A stretch of DNA of 64,000 bases, taken from NCBI RefSeq assembly GCF_012395815.1, contig NZ_JAAZQQ010000001.1, forward strand, positions 372,001 through 436,000, written 5' to 3'. The notes under the pieces were generated by a model. The model saw only the letters and a program-made list of their open reading frames with translations. It ran no database searches and was not told where the DNA came from. Numbering within the stretch: the stretch's first letter is position 1; every line of letters begins with the position of its first letter. A program made the translations under genes and the position numbers. This document shows positions 1-8,107 of this stretch, piece by piece. This DNA is from Roseicyclus persicicus. Its GTDB lineage: Bacteria; Pseudomonadota; Alphaproteobacteria; Rhodobacterales; Rhodobacteraceae.

Positions 1-1169
1 GCCATCTTGTCGGCGCAATCGTCCTTGATGGCCGCGTTGTTCATCAAGAGGCCGGTGTTGTACTTCGGGTCCTGGTGGTAGCCGAAGGCCACGTTTTCCC
101 AGGCCTCGTAGGCCATGATGAGGCCCTCGGTCTGCCGGTCCTCGGGGACATGGCCGATGCCGCGGGCGCGGCGGGTCTGGCCGTTGGAATGCTTGCCGGT
201 GACGTCCAGCGGCTCGTTGTGCAGGGTGACGGTGCCGCCCTGCGCCGGGATCATGCCGCCCAGCACCTGCAACAACTCGGTCTGCCCGTTGCCTGCGACC
301 CCCGCGATGCCCAGGATCTCGCCGCGCCGGATCTCCAGCGACACGCCCTTCAGCCGCTCCACCCCGCCGCGCACCACGCGCAGCTTGTCGACCTTCAGCA
401 CCACGTCGCCGGGCGTCGCGGGCGCCTTGTCGACCTCGAGCAGCACCTTGCGGCCCACCATCATCTCGGCCAGCTCGGCGGGCGAGGTGTCGGCCGTCTT
501 CACCGTGTTGGTCATCTCGCCGCGGCGCATCACGCTGACGGTGTCGGTGATCTCCATGATCTCGCGCAGCTTGTGGGTGATCAGGATGATCGTCTTGCCC
601 TCTTCCTTCAGCCGCTCGAGGATGCGGAACAGCTGGTCGGCCTCGGCCGGGGTCAGCACGCCCGTCGGCTCGTCGAGGATCAGGATGTCGGCGTGGCGGT
701 AGAGCTGTTTCAGGATCTCCACCCGCTGCTGGTGGCCGACGCTCAGATCCTCGATCATCGCGTCGGGGTCGACCTTGAGGCCGTATTCCTCGGACAGCTC
801 GGTCAGGAGCCGCCGCGCCTTGGCGATCGAGGGGCGGAGGAGCGCGCCGTCCTCGGCGCCGAGGATCACGTTCTCGACCACGGTGAAATTCTCGACCAGC
901 TTGAAATGCTGGTGGACCATCCCGATGCCGGCGCGGATCGCGGCCTGGCTGTCGGGGATCGGTGTCAGTTTGCCGTCGATCCAGATCTCGCCCCGGTCAG
1001 CCTTGTAGAAGCCGTAGAGGATCGACATCAGCGTCGACTTGCCCGCGCCGTTCTCGCCCACGATGCCATGGATCGTGCCCTTGGCGACGGACATCGAGAT
1101 ATTGCGGTTCGCCTGCACAGGCCCGAAGGCCTTGGAGATGCCCTTGAGCTCGATGGCGTGTGCGGTCAT
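1..1169 (-). CDS. ABC transporter ATP-binding protein, nucleoside/simple-sugar uptake type (3' end cut by window edge)
   Basis: This ATPase energises import of a small solute, probably a nucleoside or sugar, together with the BMP-type binding protein encoded just upstream. About 389 residues are visible; relatives have about 510, so the C-terminus lies outside the window. Two nucleotide-binding domains are fused. Domain 1 has Walker A GENGAGKS (38-45), signature LSVGHQQ (142-148) and Walker B ILILDEP (about 163-168). Domain 2 starts with GVAGNGQT (290-297), a Walker A lacking the lysine, as is usual for the second half of RbsA-like proteins. The start ATG at 1169 gives MTAHAIELKGISKAFG. The permease genes would be expected beyond position 1. 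The exact substrate cannot be read from the sequence. Confidence 0.93.
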   Translation of the reverse strand, partial: MTAHAIELKGISKAFGPVQANRNISMSVAKGTIHGIVGENGAGKSTLMSILYGFYKADRGEIWIDGKLTPIPDSQAAIRAGIGMVHQHFKLVENFTVVENVILGAEDGALLRPSIAKARRLLTELSEEYGLKVDPDAMIEDLSVGHQQRVEILKQLYRHADILILDEPTGVLTPAEADQLFRILERLKEEGKTIILITHKLREIMEITDTVSVMRRGEMTNTVKTADTSPAELAEMMVGRKVLLEVDKAPATPGDVVLKVDKLRVVRGGVERLKGVSLEIRRGEILGIAGVAGNGQTELLQVLGGMIPAQGGTVTLHNEPLDVTGKHSNGQTRRARGIGHVPEDRQTEGLIMAYEAWENVAFGYHQDPKYNTGLLMNNAAIKDDCADKM

Positions 1170-1258
1170 GGCGTGCGGTCCCCGGCTGTGGTCCGATGCG
1201 GAACGGGCCGCGGCGTCTGATGCACCGCGGCCCGCGCCCGTGTCACGATCTCAGGCGA

Positions 1259-2257
1259 TCACTGCATCTGAACGGGGCAGGTGCCGTCGGTGCGGTAGTC
1301 GTGCACCATCAACTCGCCGGCGATGATCGCCGCGCGTGCGGCGTCGACGGCCTCCTGCATCTCGGCCGTGATCAGCTCGGCGTTGAACTCGTCCAGCGCG
1401 TAGCCCACGCCCTCTTCCTCGAGGCCGAAGACATGCACGCCGGTTTCGACGTCGGGGCCCGCCAGGAAGGCGTCATAGACGGCCACGTCCACGCGCTTGA
1501 GCATCGAGGTCAGGACCGAGCCGGGGTGCAGGTAGTTCTGGTTGCTGTCCACGCCGATCGACAGGATGCCCTCGTCGGCGGCAACCTGCAGCACGCCGAG
1601 GCCGGTGCCGCCGGCGGCGGCATAGACCACGTCGGCGCCCCGGGCGATCTGGCCGCGGGTCAGTTCACCGCCGCGCACCGGGTCGTTCCAGGCGGCCGGC
1701 GTGGTGCCGGTCATGTTGGCGATCACGGTCGCCTCGGGGTTCACGGCGACGACGCCCTGGGCATAGCCGCACCCGAACGCCGAGATGAGCGGGACGTCCA
1801 TGCCGCCGACGAAGCCGACGGTGCCGGTCTCGGACGCCATCGCGGCCAGCATGCCCACCAGGTAGGAGCCCTCATGCTCGGCGAAGATCACCGAGCGCAC
1901 GTTCGGCGCATCGACCACGGCGTCGATGATGACGAAGGTGGTGTCCGGGTAGTCGGGCGCGACCACGGACAGGGGCGTTTCCTGCAGGAAGCCCGCCATC
2001 ACGATGGGGTTCGCGCCGGCCTCGGCGAGGCGACGCATCGCCTGTTCACGCTGGGCGTCGGACTGCAGCTCGATCTCGCGGAAGGTGCCGCCGGTTTCCT
2101 CGGCCCAGCGCTGGGCGCCGTTGAATGCAGATTCGTTGAACGAGCGGTCGAACTTGCCGCCGAGGTCGAAAATGACCGCCGGCCCGTCGGCCAGCGCGCC
2201 CGTGGCGGTCAGGGCCAGCGCGGCAGCGGCGCCCATCAGCGTCTTCATCATGCTCAT
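1259..2257 (-). CDS. BMP-family ABC transporter periplasmic substrate-binding protein
   Basis: This is the periplasmic solute receptor for the adjacent ABC ATPase; the family (PF02608) binds nucleosides and related ligands. It has 332 residues, normal for the family. The N-terminus has two lysine-poor methionines, then MKTLMGAAAALALTATGALA, a Sec signal peptide without a lipobox cysteine. The family core follows: VIFDLGGKFDRSFNESA near 27-43 and a GFVGGMDVP segment near 155. ATG 2257 is preferred over 2251 or 2248 because GGGAGAG lies five bases before it. The 89-bp gap to the ATPase gene suggests one operon, with the highly expressed binding protein first. Confidence 0.93.
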   Translation of the reverse strand: MSMMKTLMGAAAALALTATGALADGPAVIFDLGGKFDRSFNESAFNGAQRWAEETGGTFREIELQSDAQREQAMRRLAEAGANPIVMAGFLQETPLSVVAPDYPDTTFVIIDAVVDAPNVRSVIFAEHEGSYLVGMLAAMASETGTVGFVGGMDVPLISAFGCGYAQGVVAVNPEATVIANMTGTTPAAWNDPVRGGELTRGQIARGADVVYAAAGGTGLGVLQVAADEGILSIGVDSNQNYLHPGSVLTSMLKRVDVAVYDAFLAGPDVETGVHVFGLEEEGVGYALDEFNAELITAEMQEAVDAARAAIIAGELMVHDYRTDGTCPVQMQ

Positions 2258-2324
2258 CAATACTCTCCCGGTTGGATCGGGCCACGGCGCGTTTCTTCGG
2301 CTGCGGTCCCGTTTTGGATGCAAA

Positions 2325-2338
2325 GATCGGATACGATC
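2325..2338. promoter_or_regulatory. Inverted repeat GATCG-GATA-CGATC upstream of the BMP gene
   Basis: A perfect 5-bp inverted repeat with a 4-bp centre lies about 70 bp upstream of the binding-protein start, in the 164-bp gap shared with the end of rimI. Its position suits an operator for the uptake operon. No regulator is encoded nearby and a repeat this short can arise by chance. Confidence 0.25.
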
Positions 2339-2421
2339 CCCCGCCCCGAATAAGGGCAAAGCCCGCGGGCAGGGTCAACCGGATTCTGCGGGGGCGAAGG
2401 CCTCCGGCCCTTGCCGCAAGG

Positions 2422-2871
2422 TCAGCTTTTGAAGGGCTTGCCGGTTTTTTCCGCGCCCGTGCGGCAGGCAAGCGTCAGGGCGTCGACCGGGGCCGCGCCG
2501 GGCCTTGCGTAGTAGCCCCGGCGCAGCCCGATCCGGCCGAAACCCGCCCGCGCATAGAGCGCCAGCGCCGGGGCGTTGTCGGCCGCGACCTCGAGGAACA
2601 CCTGCTCGGCCCCCGCCGCCGCGGCCCGGTCGAGGATGGCGCGCACGAGCCGCGTGCCGTGGCCCCGGCCCTGAAGCGCGGGGTCCACCGCCAGGGTCAG
2701 GATCTCGGCCTCGGGCGGCAGGATCTGCACCAGCGCAAAGCCCGCCGCGCCCTCGGTCACGGCGGCGATCACGGGGCGGGACATCAGGGCGGCGATCTCG
2801 GCCTCTGGCCAGACCTGCCCGCGGCCCGCGAAGGCCGCGGCGTGGATCTCGGCCATGCGGGCGGGCGTCAT
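2422..2871 (-). CDS. rimI: Ribosomal protein bS18 alanine N-acetyltransferase (GNAT family)
   Basis: A 149-residue GNAT acetyltransferase. The acetyl-CoA loop is the segment LQGRGHGTRLVR near residues 86-97, matching the R/Q-x-x-G-x-G/A motif, and the conserved C-terminal YARAGF is near 126. RimI acetylates the N-terminal alanine of ribosomal protein S18; the specific substrate is inferred from position directly after tsaB, a very common bacterial pairing. Its ATG overlaps the tsaB stop as ATGA (2868-2871), so the two are translationally coupled. A generic GNAT enzyme remains possible. Confidence 0.85.
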   Translation of the reverse strand: MTPARMAEIHAAAFAGRGQVWPEAEIAALMSRPVIAAVTEGAAGFALVQILPPEAEILTLAVDPALQGRGHGTRLVRAILDRAAAAGAEQVFLEVAADNAPALALYARAGFGRIGLRRGYYARPGAAPVDALTLACRTGAEKTGKPFKS

Positions 2872-3527
2872 GCGGGCAGGATGGCCGGCGGCACGGCGCT
2901 CGACGGCGCGGCATCGGCGGGGCGCAGGTAGAGCGGCGCGGGGCGGGGCAGGGCGGGGTCCCGCCAGCGCGTCGCGGCGTGGCGGGCGATGGCGACGGCG
3001 CGCGGCGCCTCCTCGGTCACCGCGGCGCCGAGGCGCGCGGCGACCTCGTCGGCGCGGTCGCCGGTGACGGTCAGGCCGGTCAGCGCCCAGCCGTCGAGAC
3101 GGTCGAGCGCGGCCATCTCGGGCCCCCGCGCGACGCCCGCGCCGAAGCGCTGCAGGTAGAGCTGGTCGCGCGGCGCCGCGACACAGGCCAGCAGCGGCCG
3201 GGGCTGGTCCAGCGCCATGGCCTCCAGCCGCGTCACCCCCACCGCCGGCACCCCCAGCGCCAGCGCCAGCCCCCGCGCCGCCGCCACGGAAATCCGGATG
3301 CCGGTGAAGTTCCCAGGCCCCGTCCCCACCCCGATCGCGTCGAGATCGGACAGGGCCTTGCCCGCTGCCGCCATCACCTCGGCGACGAGCGGCATCAGCC
3401 GTTCCGCCTGCCCCTTGGCCATCGCCTCCTCGGCGCGGGCCAGCACCCGGTCGCCCGACAGCAAAGCGGCCGCGCAGTGCGCGGCCGATGTGTCGAAGGC
3501 CAGGATGAGGGGCTCAGACGTTGACAG
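2868..3527 (-). CDS. tsaB: tRNA threonylcarbamoyladenosine biosynthesis protein TsaB, apparently with a non-canonical start codon
   Basis: TsaB is the inactive Kae1-like partner of TsaD in making t6A37 on ANN-decoding tRNAs. The family N-terminus LILAFDTSAAHCAAALLSG is encoded at about 3453-3509, followed by GVGTGPGNFTGIRISVAAA, the hallmark glycine-rich stretch. The first ordinary start in this frame is TTG at 3464, which would remove the conserved first strand and the DTS residues. Upstream the frame is open to a TGA at 3585-3587 but holds no ATG, GTG or TTG. The best candidate is CTG at 3527, four bases after GAGGTG, giving 219 residues and a 14-bp overlap with nfuA. ACG 3521 or ATC 3506 are alternatives. 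Identity is secure; the start is not. Confidence 0.85.
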   Translation of the reverse strand: MSTSEPLILAFDTSAAHCAAALLSGDRVLARAEEAMAKGQAERLMPLVAEVMAAAGKALSDLDAIGVGTGPGNFTGIRISVAAARGLALALGVPAVGVTRLEAMALDQPRPLLACVAAPRDQLYLQRFGAGVARGPEMAALDRLDGWALTGLTVTGDRADEVAARLGAAVTEEAPRAVAIARHAATRWRDPALPRPAPLYLRPADAAPSSAVPPAILPA

Positions 3528-4077
3528 GGCGCACCTCGAGAACCTCGGGGATGTAGTGCCGCAGCAGGTTCTCGATCCCCATCTTCAGGGTCAGGGTCGA
3601 CGACGGGCAGCCCGCGCAGGCGCCCTGCATGTGCAGGTACACGACGCCGCGGTCGAAGCCGTGGAAGGTGATGTCGCCGCCATCCTGCGCCACGGCGGGG
3701 CGCACGCGGGTGTCGAGCAGGGTCTTGATCTGGCCGACGATCTCGGCGTCCTCGCCGCTATGCTCGGCATGGCCGCCGGTGCCGCCGCCCTCGCCCTCCA
3801 TCACCGGCGCGCCGGACTGGAAATGCTCCATGATCGCGCCGAGGATCGCGGGCTTGATGTGCTCCCAGGCCACCGCCTCGGCCTTGGTCACGGTCACGAA
3901 ATCGGTGCCGAAGAACACGCCCGACACGCCCTCGACCGCGAAGATGCGGGTCGCCAGCGGCGATTTCTGCGCCGCGTCCGCATTCGGGAAATCCGCCGTG
4001 CCCATCTCCAGCACGGTCAGGCCGGGCAGGAACTTGAGCGTGGCCGGGTTCGGCGTGGATTCGGTCTGGATGAACAT
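3514..4077 (-). CDS. nfuA: NifU-like Fe-S cluster carrier (NfuA type)
   Basis: This protein of 187 residues carries and delivers Fe-S clusters to apo-proteins. The N-terminal Nfu domain starts MFIQTESTPNPATLKFLPG, diagnostic of the Nfu1/NfuA scaffold. The C-terminal NifU domain has the cluster-ligating CxxC as GACAGCPSS near residue 150. AAGGAAT precedes the ATG at a suitable distance. The last 14 bp overlap the probable start of tsaB, so nfuA, tsaB and rimI behave as one leftward unit. Confidence 0.96.
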   Translation of the reverse strand: MFIQTESTPNPATLKFLPGLTVLEMGTADFPNADAAQKSPLATRIFAVEGVSGVFFGTDFVTVTKAEAVAWEHIKPAILGAIMEHFQSGAPVMEGEGGGTGGHAEHSGEDAEIVGQIKTLLDTRVRPAVAQDGGDITFHGFDRGVVYLHMQGACAGCPSSTLTLKMGIENLLRHYIPEVLEVRPVNV

Positions 4078-4158
4078 GGGGGCATTCCTTATCGGTTTCG
4101 TCAGATATGCGGTGGCGCGCCCGCAGAGTCAAGATTTGGAACGGTTCTAAACTCTGCC

Positions 4159-4614
4159 TCAGAACCCGTGCGCCGCCAGCTCCGCCGCCGAATACCCCTC
4201 CACCGCCCAGAAGGCCCGCGCCCCGGGCCCGATCCCGTCGAGCGCGCGGGCCAGCCGCTCGGGCCCCACCGCCCGGTTGAGCGCGACCGCCACCGCCTCC
4301 CGCGCGCGGTCGGTGGCGAAGTTGTGGTCCGCCCTGAGCGCCTGGATCTCGGCCAGGTAGATCGTCGCATCCGCCCAGGGCCGCGGCGGCGCGGGCTCCC
4401 AGCCTTCGAGGAACAGGGCCCGCGGCATCGCCGGCAGGATCTGGGCGAAGCGCGCCACCTCGGCCACGGTCAGGCGCGCGCGGAAGGCGCGAAAGGCGCC
4501 CTCGGCGGTGGTGTAGGCCACGTTGTCCGACGGCGTGCCCATGACCTCGCGGATGTCGCCGAGGAACCGCCGCCATTCGCGGTCCCCGTGGCGGAAGGTC
4601 CAGGGCATCGGCAT
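4159..4614 (-). CDS. DUF2267 domain protein
   Basis: A 151-residue soluble protein recognised as DUF2267 from the opening MPMPWTFRHGDREWRRFL, the DNVAYTTAEGAFRAFRARL helix and the late ADHNFATDRAREAV segment. The molecular function of this family is unknown; members are often found beside universal stress proteins, as here, where usp ends seven bases upstream. That adjacency and the shared strand make a usp-DUF2267 operon likely. ATG codons at 4614 and 4608 are both possible starts; the difference is two residues. Confidence 0.82.
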   Translation of the reverse strand: MPMPWTFRHGDREWRRFLGDIREVMGTPSDNVAYTTAEGAFRAFRARLTVAEVARFAQILPAMPRALFLEGWEPAPPRPWADATIYLAEIQALRADHNFATDRAREAVAVALNRAVGPERLARALDGIGPGARAFWAVEGYSAAELAAHGF

Positions 4615-4621
4615 CGGCGCC

Positions 4622-5077
4622 TCAGGTGATCTGTTCCAGCTGTTCCTTGGACAGTTCCACCGGCACGATGGTGATCGGCACCGGCAGGCTGCCCGCCTGC
4701 TTGACCATCGCCGTGACCAGCGGCCCCGGCCCGCCCTTGCCCGACCCAGCGCCCAGCACCAGGACGCCGATCTCGGGCGTCGCGCGGATATGCGCCAGGA
4801 TCTCGGTCACCGGCTCGCCCTCGCGGATCACCAGCGAGGGGTCCACCCCCTGCCGGTCGCGCATCCACTTGGCGAAGACGTTGAAATGCGCCTCGATCCG
4901 TTCCCGCGCCTCGGTGCGCATCACCTCGGCGACGCCGATCCAGTGGTTGAACTCGTCGGGCGGGATCACCGACAGGATCTCGACGCCACCCTGCGTGTGG
5001 GCGGCGCGCATCGCGGCAAAGCGCATCGCGTTCAGGCATTCGCGGGTGTCGTCGAGCACGACGAGGAACTTGCGCAT
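4622..5077 (-). CDS. Universal stress protein, UspA family
   Basis: A 151-residue single-domain Usp protein. It begins MRKFLVVLDDTRECLNAM, the family's first strand with the conserved aspartate, and contains the nucleotide-binding style loop VLGAGSGKGGPGPLV near 107-121 (Usp consensus G-x2-G-x9-G-S/T), followed by the final strand VPITIVPV. Such proteins bind ATP or signal stress in the cytoplasm; the specific role is unknown. It is probably the first gene of a leftward set running through DUF2267 and possibly nfuA-tsaB-rimI (81-bp gap before nfuA). Confidence 0.9.
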   Translation of the reverse strand: MRKFLVVLDDTRECLNAMRFAAMRAAHTQGGVEILSVIPPDEFNHWIGVAEVMRTEARERIEAHFNVFAKWMRDRQGVDPSLVIREGEPVTEILAHIRATPEIGVLVLGAGSGKGGPGPLVTAMVKQAGSLPVPITIVPVELSKEQLEQIT

Positions 5078-5173
5078 CGGGTCCTGTCCTCCGGGCCGCC
5101 AGCATGGCGTCTCGGGGCAGGGCTGTCCATGGGGTCGGGGCGCGCGCGGCGGGAGGCACGCGCCCCGGCTCCG

Positions 5174-5524
5174 TCACCCGCGCGTCACCACGGGCCGCAC
5201 CTCCACCGCGCCGCCGGCCGCCGCGGGGTTCCGCGCCGCCCAGCCGAGCGCGGTGTCGAGGTCGGGCACCTCGATCACGTAGAAGCCGCCCAGCTGCTCG
5301 GCCGTGTCGGCGAAGGGCCCGTCGCGTACCACCGCCCGGCCGCCTTCCAGCCGCAGCGTCGTGGCCGTCGGCGCGGGGTGCAGCGCCTCGCCGCCGACCA
5401 GCACGCCGGCCTCGACCAGCGACCGGGTGTAGGCGCCCCAGAGCGCACCCTCGGCCGCCTCGGCCACCGCCGCGGCGGTCGCGTGTTCCGAGGGGCGGGT
5501 GTAGTTCATCAAGATGAATTGCAT
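5174..5524 (-). CDS. YCII-related (DGPF) domain protein
   Basis: A protein of 116 residues starting MQFILMNYTRP at ATG 5524. The diagnostic DGPF motif is present (VRDGPFADTAEQLGGFYV, near 66-83). The YCII fold is a small dimeric alpha/beta barrel-like domain with a His/Asp pair in some members; cellular roles are mostly undefined. Many homologues sit beside ECF sigma factors, but none is encoded here. It follows the secreted protein gene at 5539 with a 14-bp gap, so the two are probably co-transcribed. Confidence 0.85.
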   Translation of the reverse strand: MQFILMNYTRPSEHATAAAVAEAAEGALWGAYTRSLVEAGVLVGGEALHPAPTATTLRLEGGRAVVRDGPFADTAEQLGGFYVIEVPDLDTALGWAARNPAAAGGAVEVRPVVTRG

Positions 5525-5538
5525 CGCCTGTCCCTCCC

Positions 5539-6126
5539 TCACCGGAACGCCGGCACGGCCGGCAACAGCGCCGCGGGCCGCCGGTCGGGGGTGCAGAGGT
5601 CGTTGTCGGCGGGGCGGACGCCGAAATGCACGCCGGTCTCGTCCAGCGCGATCAGGTCGTGGTCCCAGCCGCAGACCTCGACCGGCGCCCAGCCGGCGCA
5701 GCCCGTCGCCGAGATGTCGGTTTCCAGGTTCACCGTCAGCCCGCAGTCGGCCATGCCCATCGCCGCGGCGATCCCCGCGTCGGGCGTGAGCAGCGTGACA
5801 TGCTTCCACGCCTCCTCGAAATTCCCCTCGAAGGTGCCCGGCACCGCGGCCACCGGCGCGCCCACCTCGTAGCGGCCGCCGGTGCGGAACTGGAAGGTCC
5901 GCAGCGTCATGGCCGGGTCGAGGGCATGGGTGAAGGTCAGCTGCCACTGCCCGTCCGCAAAGACGAACTCGCGGGTGCCGAAACCGCCGTACCACGGCTC
6001 GGGCGCGGCGGAGCGGAAGGTGCCGTTGAGGTCGCGGATCGCCTCCGCCCCGGCGAACTCGGCGGCGGCGGGCATGGGCTGCGCTGCGAGGAGCGCGAGC
6101 GCGAGGAGCGTCTGTCTGGTCGTCAT
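5539..6126 (-). CDS. Secreted protein of unknown function
   Basis: I do not recognise the family. The 195-residue product starts with a clear Sec signal peptide (MTTRQTLLALALLAAQPMPAAAEF, cleavage expected after AAA-E near residue 23), so the mature chain is periplasmic. The body has no membrane segment, three cysteines (DCGL, TGCA and EVCGW, near 148-173) and one near the C-terminus that could form disulfides. The preceding sequence reads GGGAGAGACCCAG before ATG, a good ribosome-binding site. It lies just upstream of the YCII gene in the same direction. Confidence 0.75.
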   Translation of the reverse strand: MTTRQTLLALALLAAQPMPAAAEFAGAEAIRDLNGTFRSAAPEPWYGGFGTREFVFADGQWQLTFTHALDPAMTLRTFQFRTGGRYEVGAPVAAVPGTFEGNFEEAWKHVTLLTPDAGIAAAMGMADCGLTVNLETDISATGCAGWAPVEVCGWDHDLIALDETGVHFGVRPADNDLCTPDRRPAALLPAVPAFR

Positions 6127-6222
6127 CTGGGTCTCTCCCGGTCAGGTCCGGCACCGCACCGCGCGGCGCCTGACCGAAAGAGCCCCGTCCCGCCCCTGTT
6201 TCGACAGCCGGGGCGGAATTCT

Positions 6223-7086
6223 TCAGGCCGCGCTCGCCGCCCAGTCCCAGTACATCTCCCGCACCCGTTTCGTGACCGGCCCGTGCTGGTAGTGGGTGCC
6301 GTCGAATTCCTTGACCGGCGTGACCTTGTTCAGGTTGCCCGACAGGAACACCTCGTCGGCCTGCCGCACGTCATGGAAGGACAGCACGGTTTCCACCACC
6401 TCGACCCCGTCCGCGCGCAGGTTGGCCATGTGGCGCTGCCGGGTGATGCCGTTCAGGAAGGTGCCGTTCGGGATCGGCGTGAACACCACCCCGTCGCGCA
6501 CCAGGAACACGTTGGCGGTGGCGGATTCGGCCAGGTTGCCCAAGGCATCCGTCACCAGCGCGTTGTCGAAGCCTTTCGCCTTCGCCTCGGCCAGCATCCG
6601 CGCGTTGTTGGGGTAGAGGCAGCCGGCCTTGGCGTTGCACACGTTGTCCGTCAGGACGGGGCGGTGGAACTGCGTCGTTGTCACCCGCACCGCGGCGTCG
6701 GGCGCGGCCATCGGCACTTCCTCCAGGCAGATGCAGAACCCCGCCACGGTCTCGGCGGGCAGGATGCCGTAGGCGCCGCCGTCGATGCCCCAGAACATCG
6801 GGCGCACATAGACCGGCGTTGCCTTGGGGTAGCGCTTCAGCCCCTCCCACGCGATCTCGAAGATCTGCTGGCCTGTCAGGCCGGGGTGCAGCATCAGCGC
6901 GCGGGCAGAACGCACCACCCGCTCGCAATGGGCCAGAAGGTCGGGCGCCATGCCGTCGACGTAGCGCGCGCCGTCGAACACGGTCGTGCCCAGCCACGCG
7001 CCGTGATCGGCCGCCGCCATGATCGGCTGGTTGCCGTCATGCCACGCGCCGTTGACGTAGGTCTTGATGTTGGTGCCGACGGCCAT
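6223..7086 (-). CDS. ilvE: Branched-chain amino acid aminotransferase (class IV PLP enzyme)
   Basis: The enzyme transfers the amino group between glutamate and leucine, isoleucine or valine. It has 287 residues, typical of this shorter BCAT group. The PLP-lysine is K153 in the segment CNAKAGCLYPNNARM; the phosphate-binding segment GNLAESATANVFLV (about 184-197) and NGITRQRHM (about 216-224) are the class IV hallmarks. The ATG is directly preceded by a strong hairpin (7092-7119) whose 3' arm contains the ribosome-binding sequence, so translation may be limited. D-amino-acid or aminodeoxychorismate specificity is less likely given the full-length match to BCAT. Confidence 0.92.
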   Translation of the reverse strand: MAVGTNIKTYVNGAWHDGNQPIMAAADHGAWLGTTVFDGARYVDGMAPDLLAHCERVVRSARALMLHPGLTGQQIFEIAWEGLKRYPKATPVYVRPMFWGIDGGAYGILPAETVAGFCICLEEVPMAAPDAAVRVTTTQFHRPVLTDNVCNAKAGCLYPNNARMLAEAKAKGFDNALVTDALGNLAESATANVFLVRDGVVFTPIPNGTFLNGITRQRHMANLRADGVEVVETVLSFHDVRQADEVFLSGNLNKVTPVKEFDGTHYQHGPVTKRVREMYWDWAASAA

Positions 7087-7091
7087 CCGGT

Positions 7092-7119
7092 CTCTCCCCC
7101 GCTCCGAAACGGGGGAGAG
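7092..7119 (-). promoter_or_regulatory. Hairpin overlapping the ilvE ribosome-binding site
   Basis: A perfect 10-bp stem (CTCTCCCCCG / CGGGGGAGAG) encloses an 8-base loop immediately before the ilvE ATG. On the coding strand the 3' arm supplies the GGGGGAGAG ribosome-binding sequence, so folding would hide it. The same hairpin lies 13 bp past the stop of the small gene at 7132 and could instead act as a terminator, though no U-tract follows. Confidence 0.5.
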
Positions 7120-7131
7120 CCTAAGGGTAGA

Positions 7132-7353
7132 TCAGCCGGCAGGTCCAGAGAAGAAGCCCTGCTGGTAGTCCATCGAGGCCCCGCTGCGGGGCATGCGGCG
7201 CGGGGCGGGGCCCCGGGCGGCGGCGGCATGGGCGGTCGCGCGCCCGTGCTGGGCGGCATGGTCGGGGCGCAGGCGCCCCAGGCCGGGTGCGGTCTGGCCG
7301 GAGATACCGCGGCCGGTCGGGCGCGGGGCCCGCTGGTCGGTTTTCGTCGTCAT
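7132..7353 (-). CDS. Small Ala/Gly/Arg-rich protein, unrecognised
   Basis: An ORF of 73 codons supported mainly by a good ribosome-binding site (AAGGGAG, seven bases before ATG 7353) and by filling an otherwise empty space between ilvE and the VOC gene in the same direction. The product, beginning MTTKTDQRAPRPTGRG and ending MDYQQGFFSGPAG, is basic, low-complexity and probably disordered. I cannot assign it to a family. The tail MDYQQGFFSG reads less like chance than the centre does. Confidence 0.45.
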   Translation of the reverse strand: MTTKTDQRAPRPTGRGISGQTAPGLGRLRPDHAAQHGRATAHAAAARGPAPRRMPRSGASMDYQQGFFSGPAG

Positions 7354-7458
7354 GGGGTGCTCCCTTGATCGGTGATCTCAGGTCGAGCGCGTCTTTTGCC
7401 CTGCGCGATTGCGCAAGTCAATTCCCTTGTGATCGCTAACTGTGTGCGGCTGCGCACC

Positions 7459-7953
7459 TTACGTGGCGGCAAGGGCCAGCAGTCCGTCGAGGTCGAGGCG
7501 TGCGTTCACCATCTGCAACTGGCCTTTCGCATCGCGCGGCCAGTCCGCCTCGGCCCGGTCGCGGTAAAGCTCGATGCCGTTCCCGTCCGGGTCGCTGAAA
7601 TAGATCGCCTCGGAGACGCCGTGATCGGCCGCGCCCTCGATCTCCACCCCCGCCTCGATCACCCGCCGGAAGGCCCGCGCCAGGGCCGTACGGTCGGGGT
7701 AGAGGAACGCGGTGTGATACAGGCCCACGGCATTGCGCGGCGGGCGCGGGCCGCCCAGGCTTTCCCAGGTGTTGAGCCCGAGGTGGTGGTGATAACCCCC
7801 CGCCGACAGGAACGCCGCCTGCGCCCCGTAGCGCTGTGTGACCTCCAGTCCGATCACGTCGCGGTAAAAGGCGATGGATCGTTCCAGGTCGGCGACCTTC
7901 AGGTGGACATGGCCGATGCGGGTGCCGGGCGGGGCGGTGTAGGCTTGGGTCAT
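7459..7953 (-). CDS. VOC-family enzyme (catechol 2,3-dioxygenase-like/glyoxalase fold)
   Basis: A protein of 164 residues with the paired beta-alpha-beta-beta-beta modules of the vicinal oxygen chelate fold. The likely metal ligands are H15 or H17 in GHVHLKV, a histidine in the segment AGGYHHHLGLN, and the glutamate of DPDGNGIELYRD. These place it nearest to CatE-like ring-cleaving or related enzymes, but VOC proteins vary in chemistry and the substrate is not known. ATG 7953 is nine bases after AAAGGAG. Two short hairpins (TGCGC-GATT-GCGCA and GTGCG-GCTG-CGCAC) lie just past its stop between 7400 and 7458. Confidence 0.85.
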   Translation of the reverse strand: MTQAYTAPPGTRIGHVHLKVADLERSIAFYRDVIGLEVTQRYGAQAAFLSAGGYHHHLGLNTWESLGGPRPPRNAVGLYHTAFLYPDRTALARAFRRVIEAGVEIEGAADHGVSEAIYFSDPDGNGIELYRDRAEADWPRDAKGQLQMVNARLDLDGLLALAAT

Positions 7954-8107
7954 GGTCGGGGTCTCCTTTGGTCGGCAGGATGAGCAAACCCGCGCCGCCT
8001 GTCTCCCCCCGCCGCCGCACCGATCCTGTGCACGGACGGCCTGACGCCGCGTCCCGGCTGACAGGGGGGCAGGGGGCCTGCTAGCCTTGCCGCGGGGAGA
8101 GGCGCGC

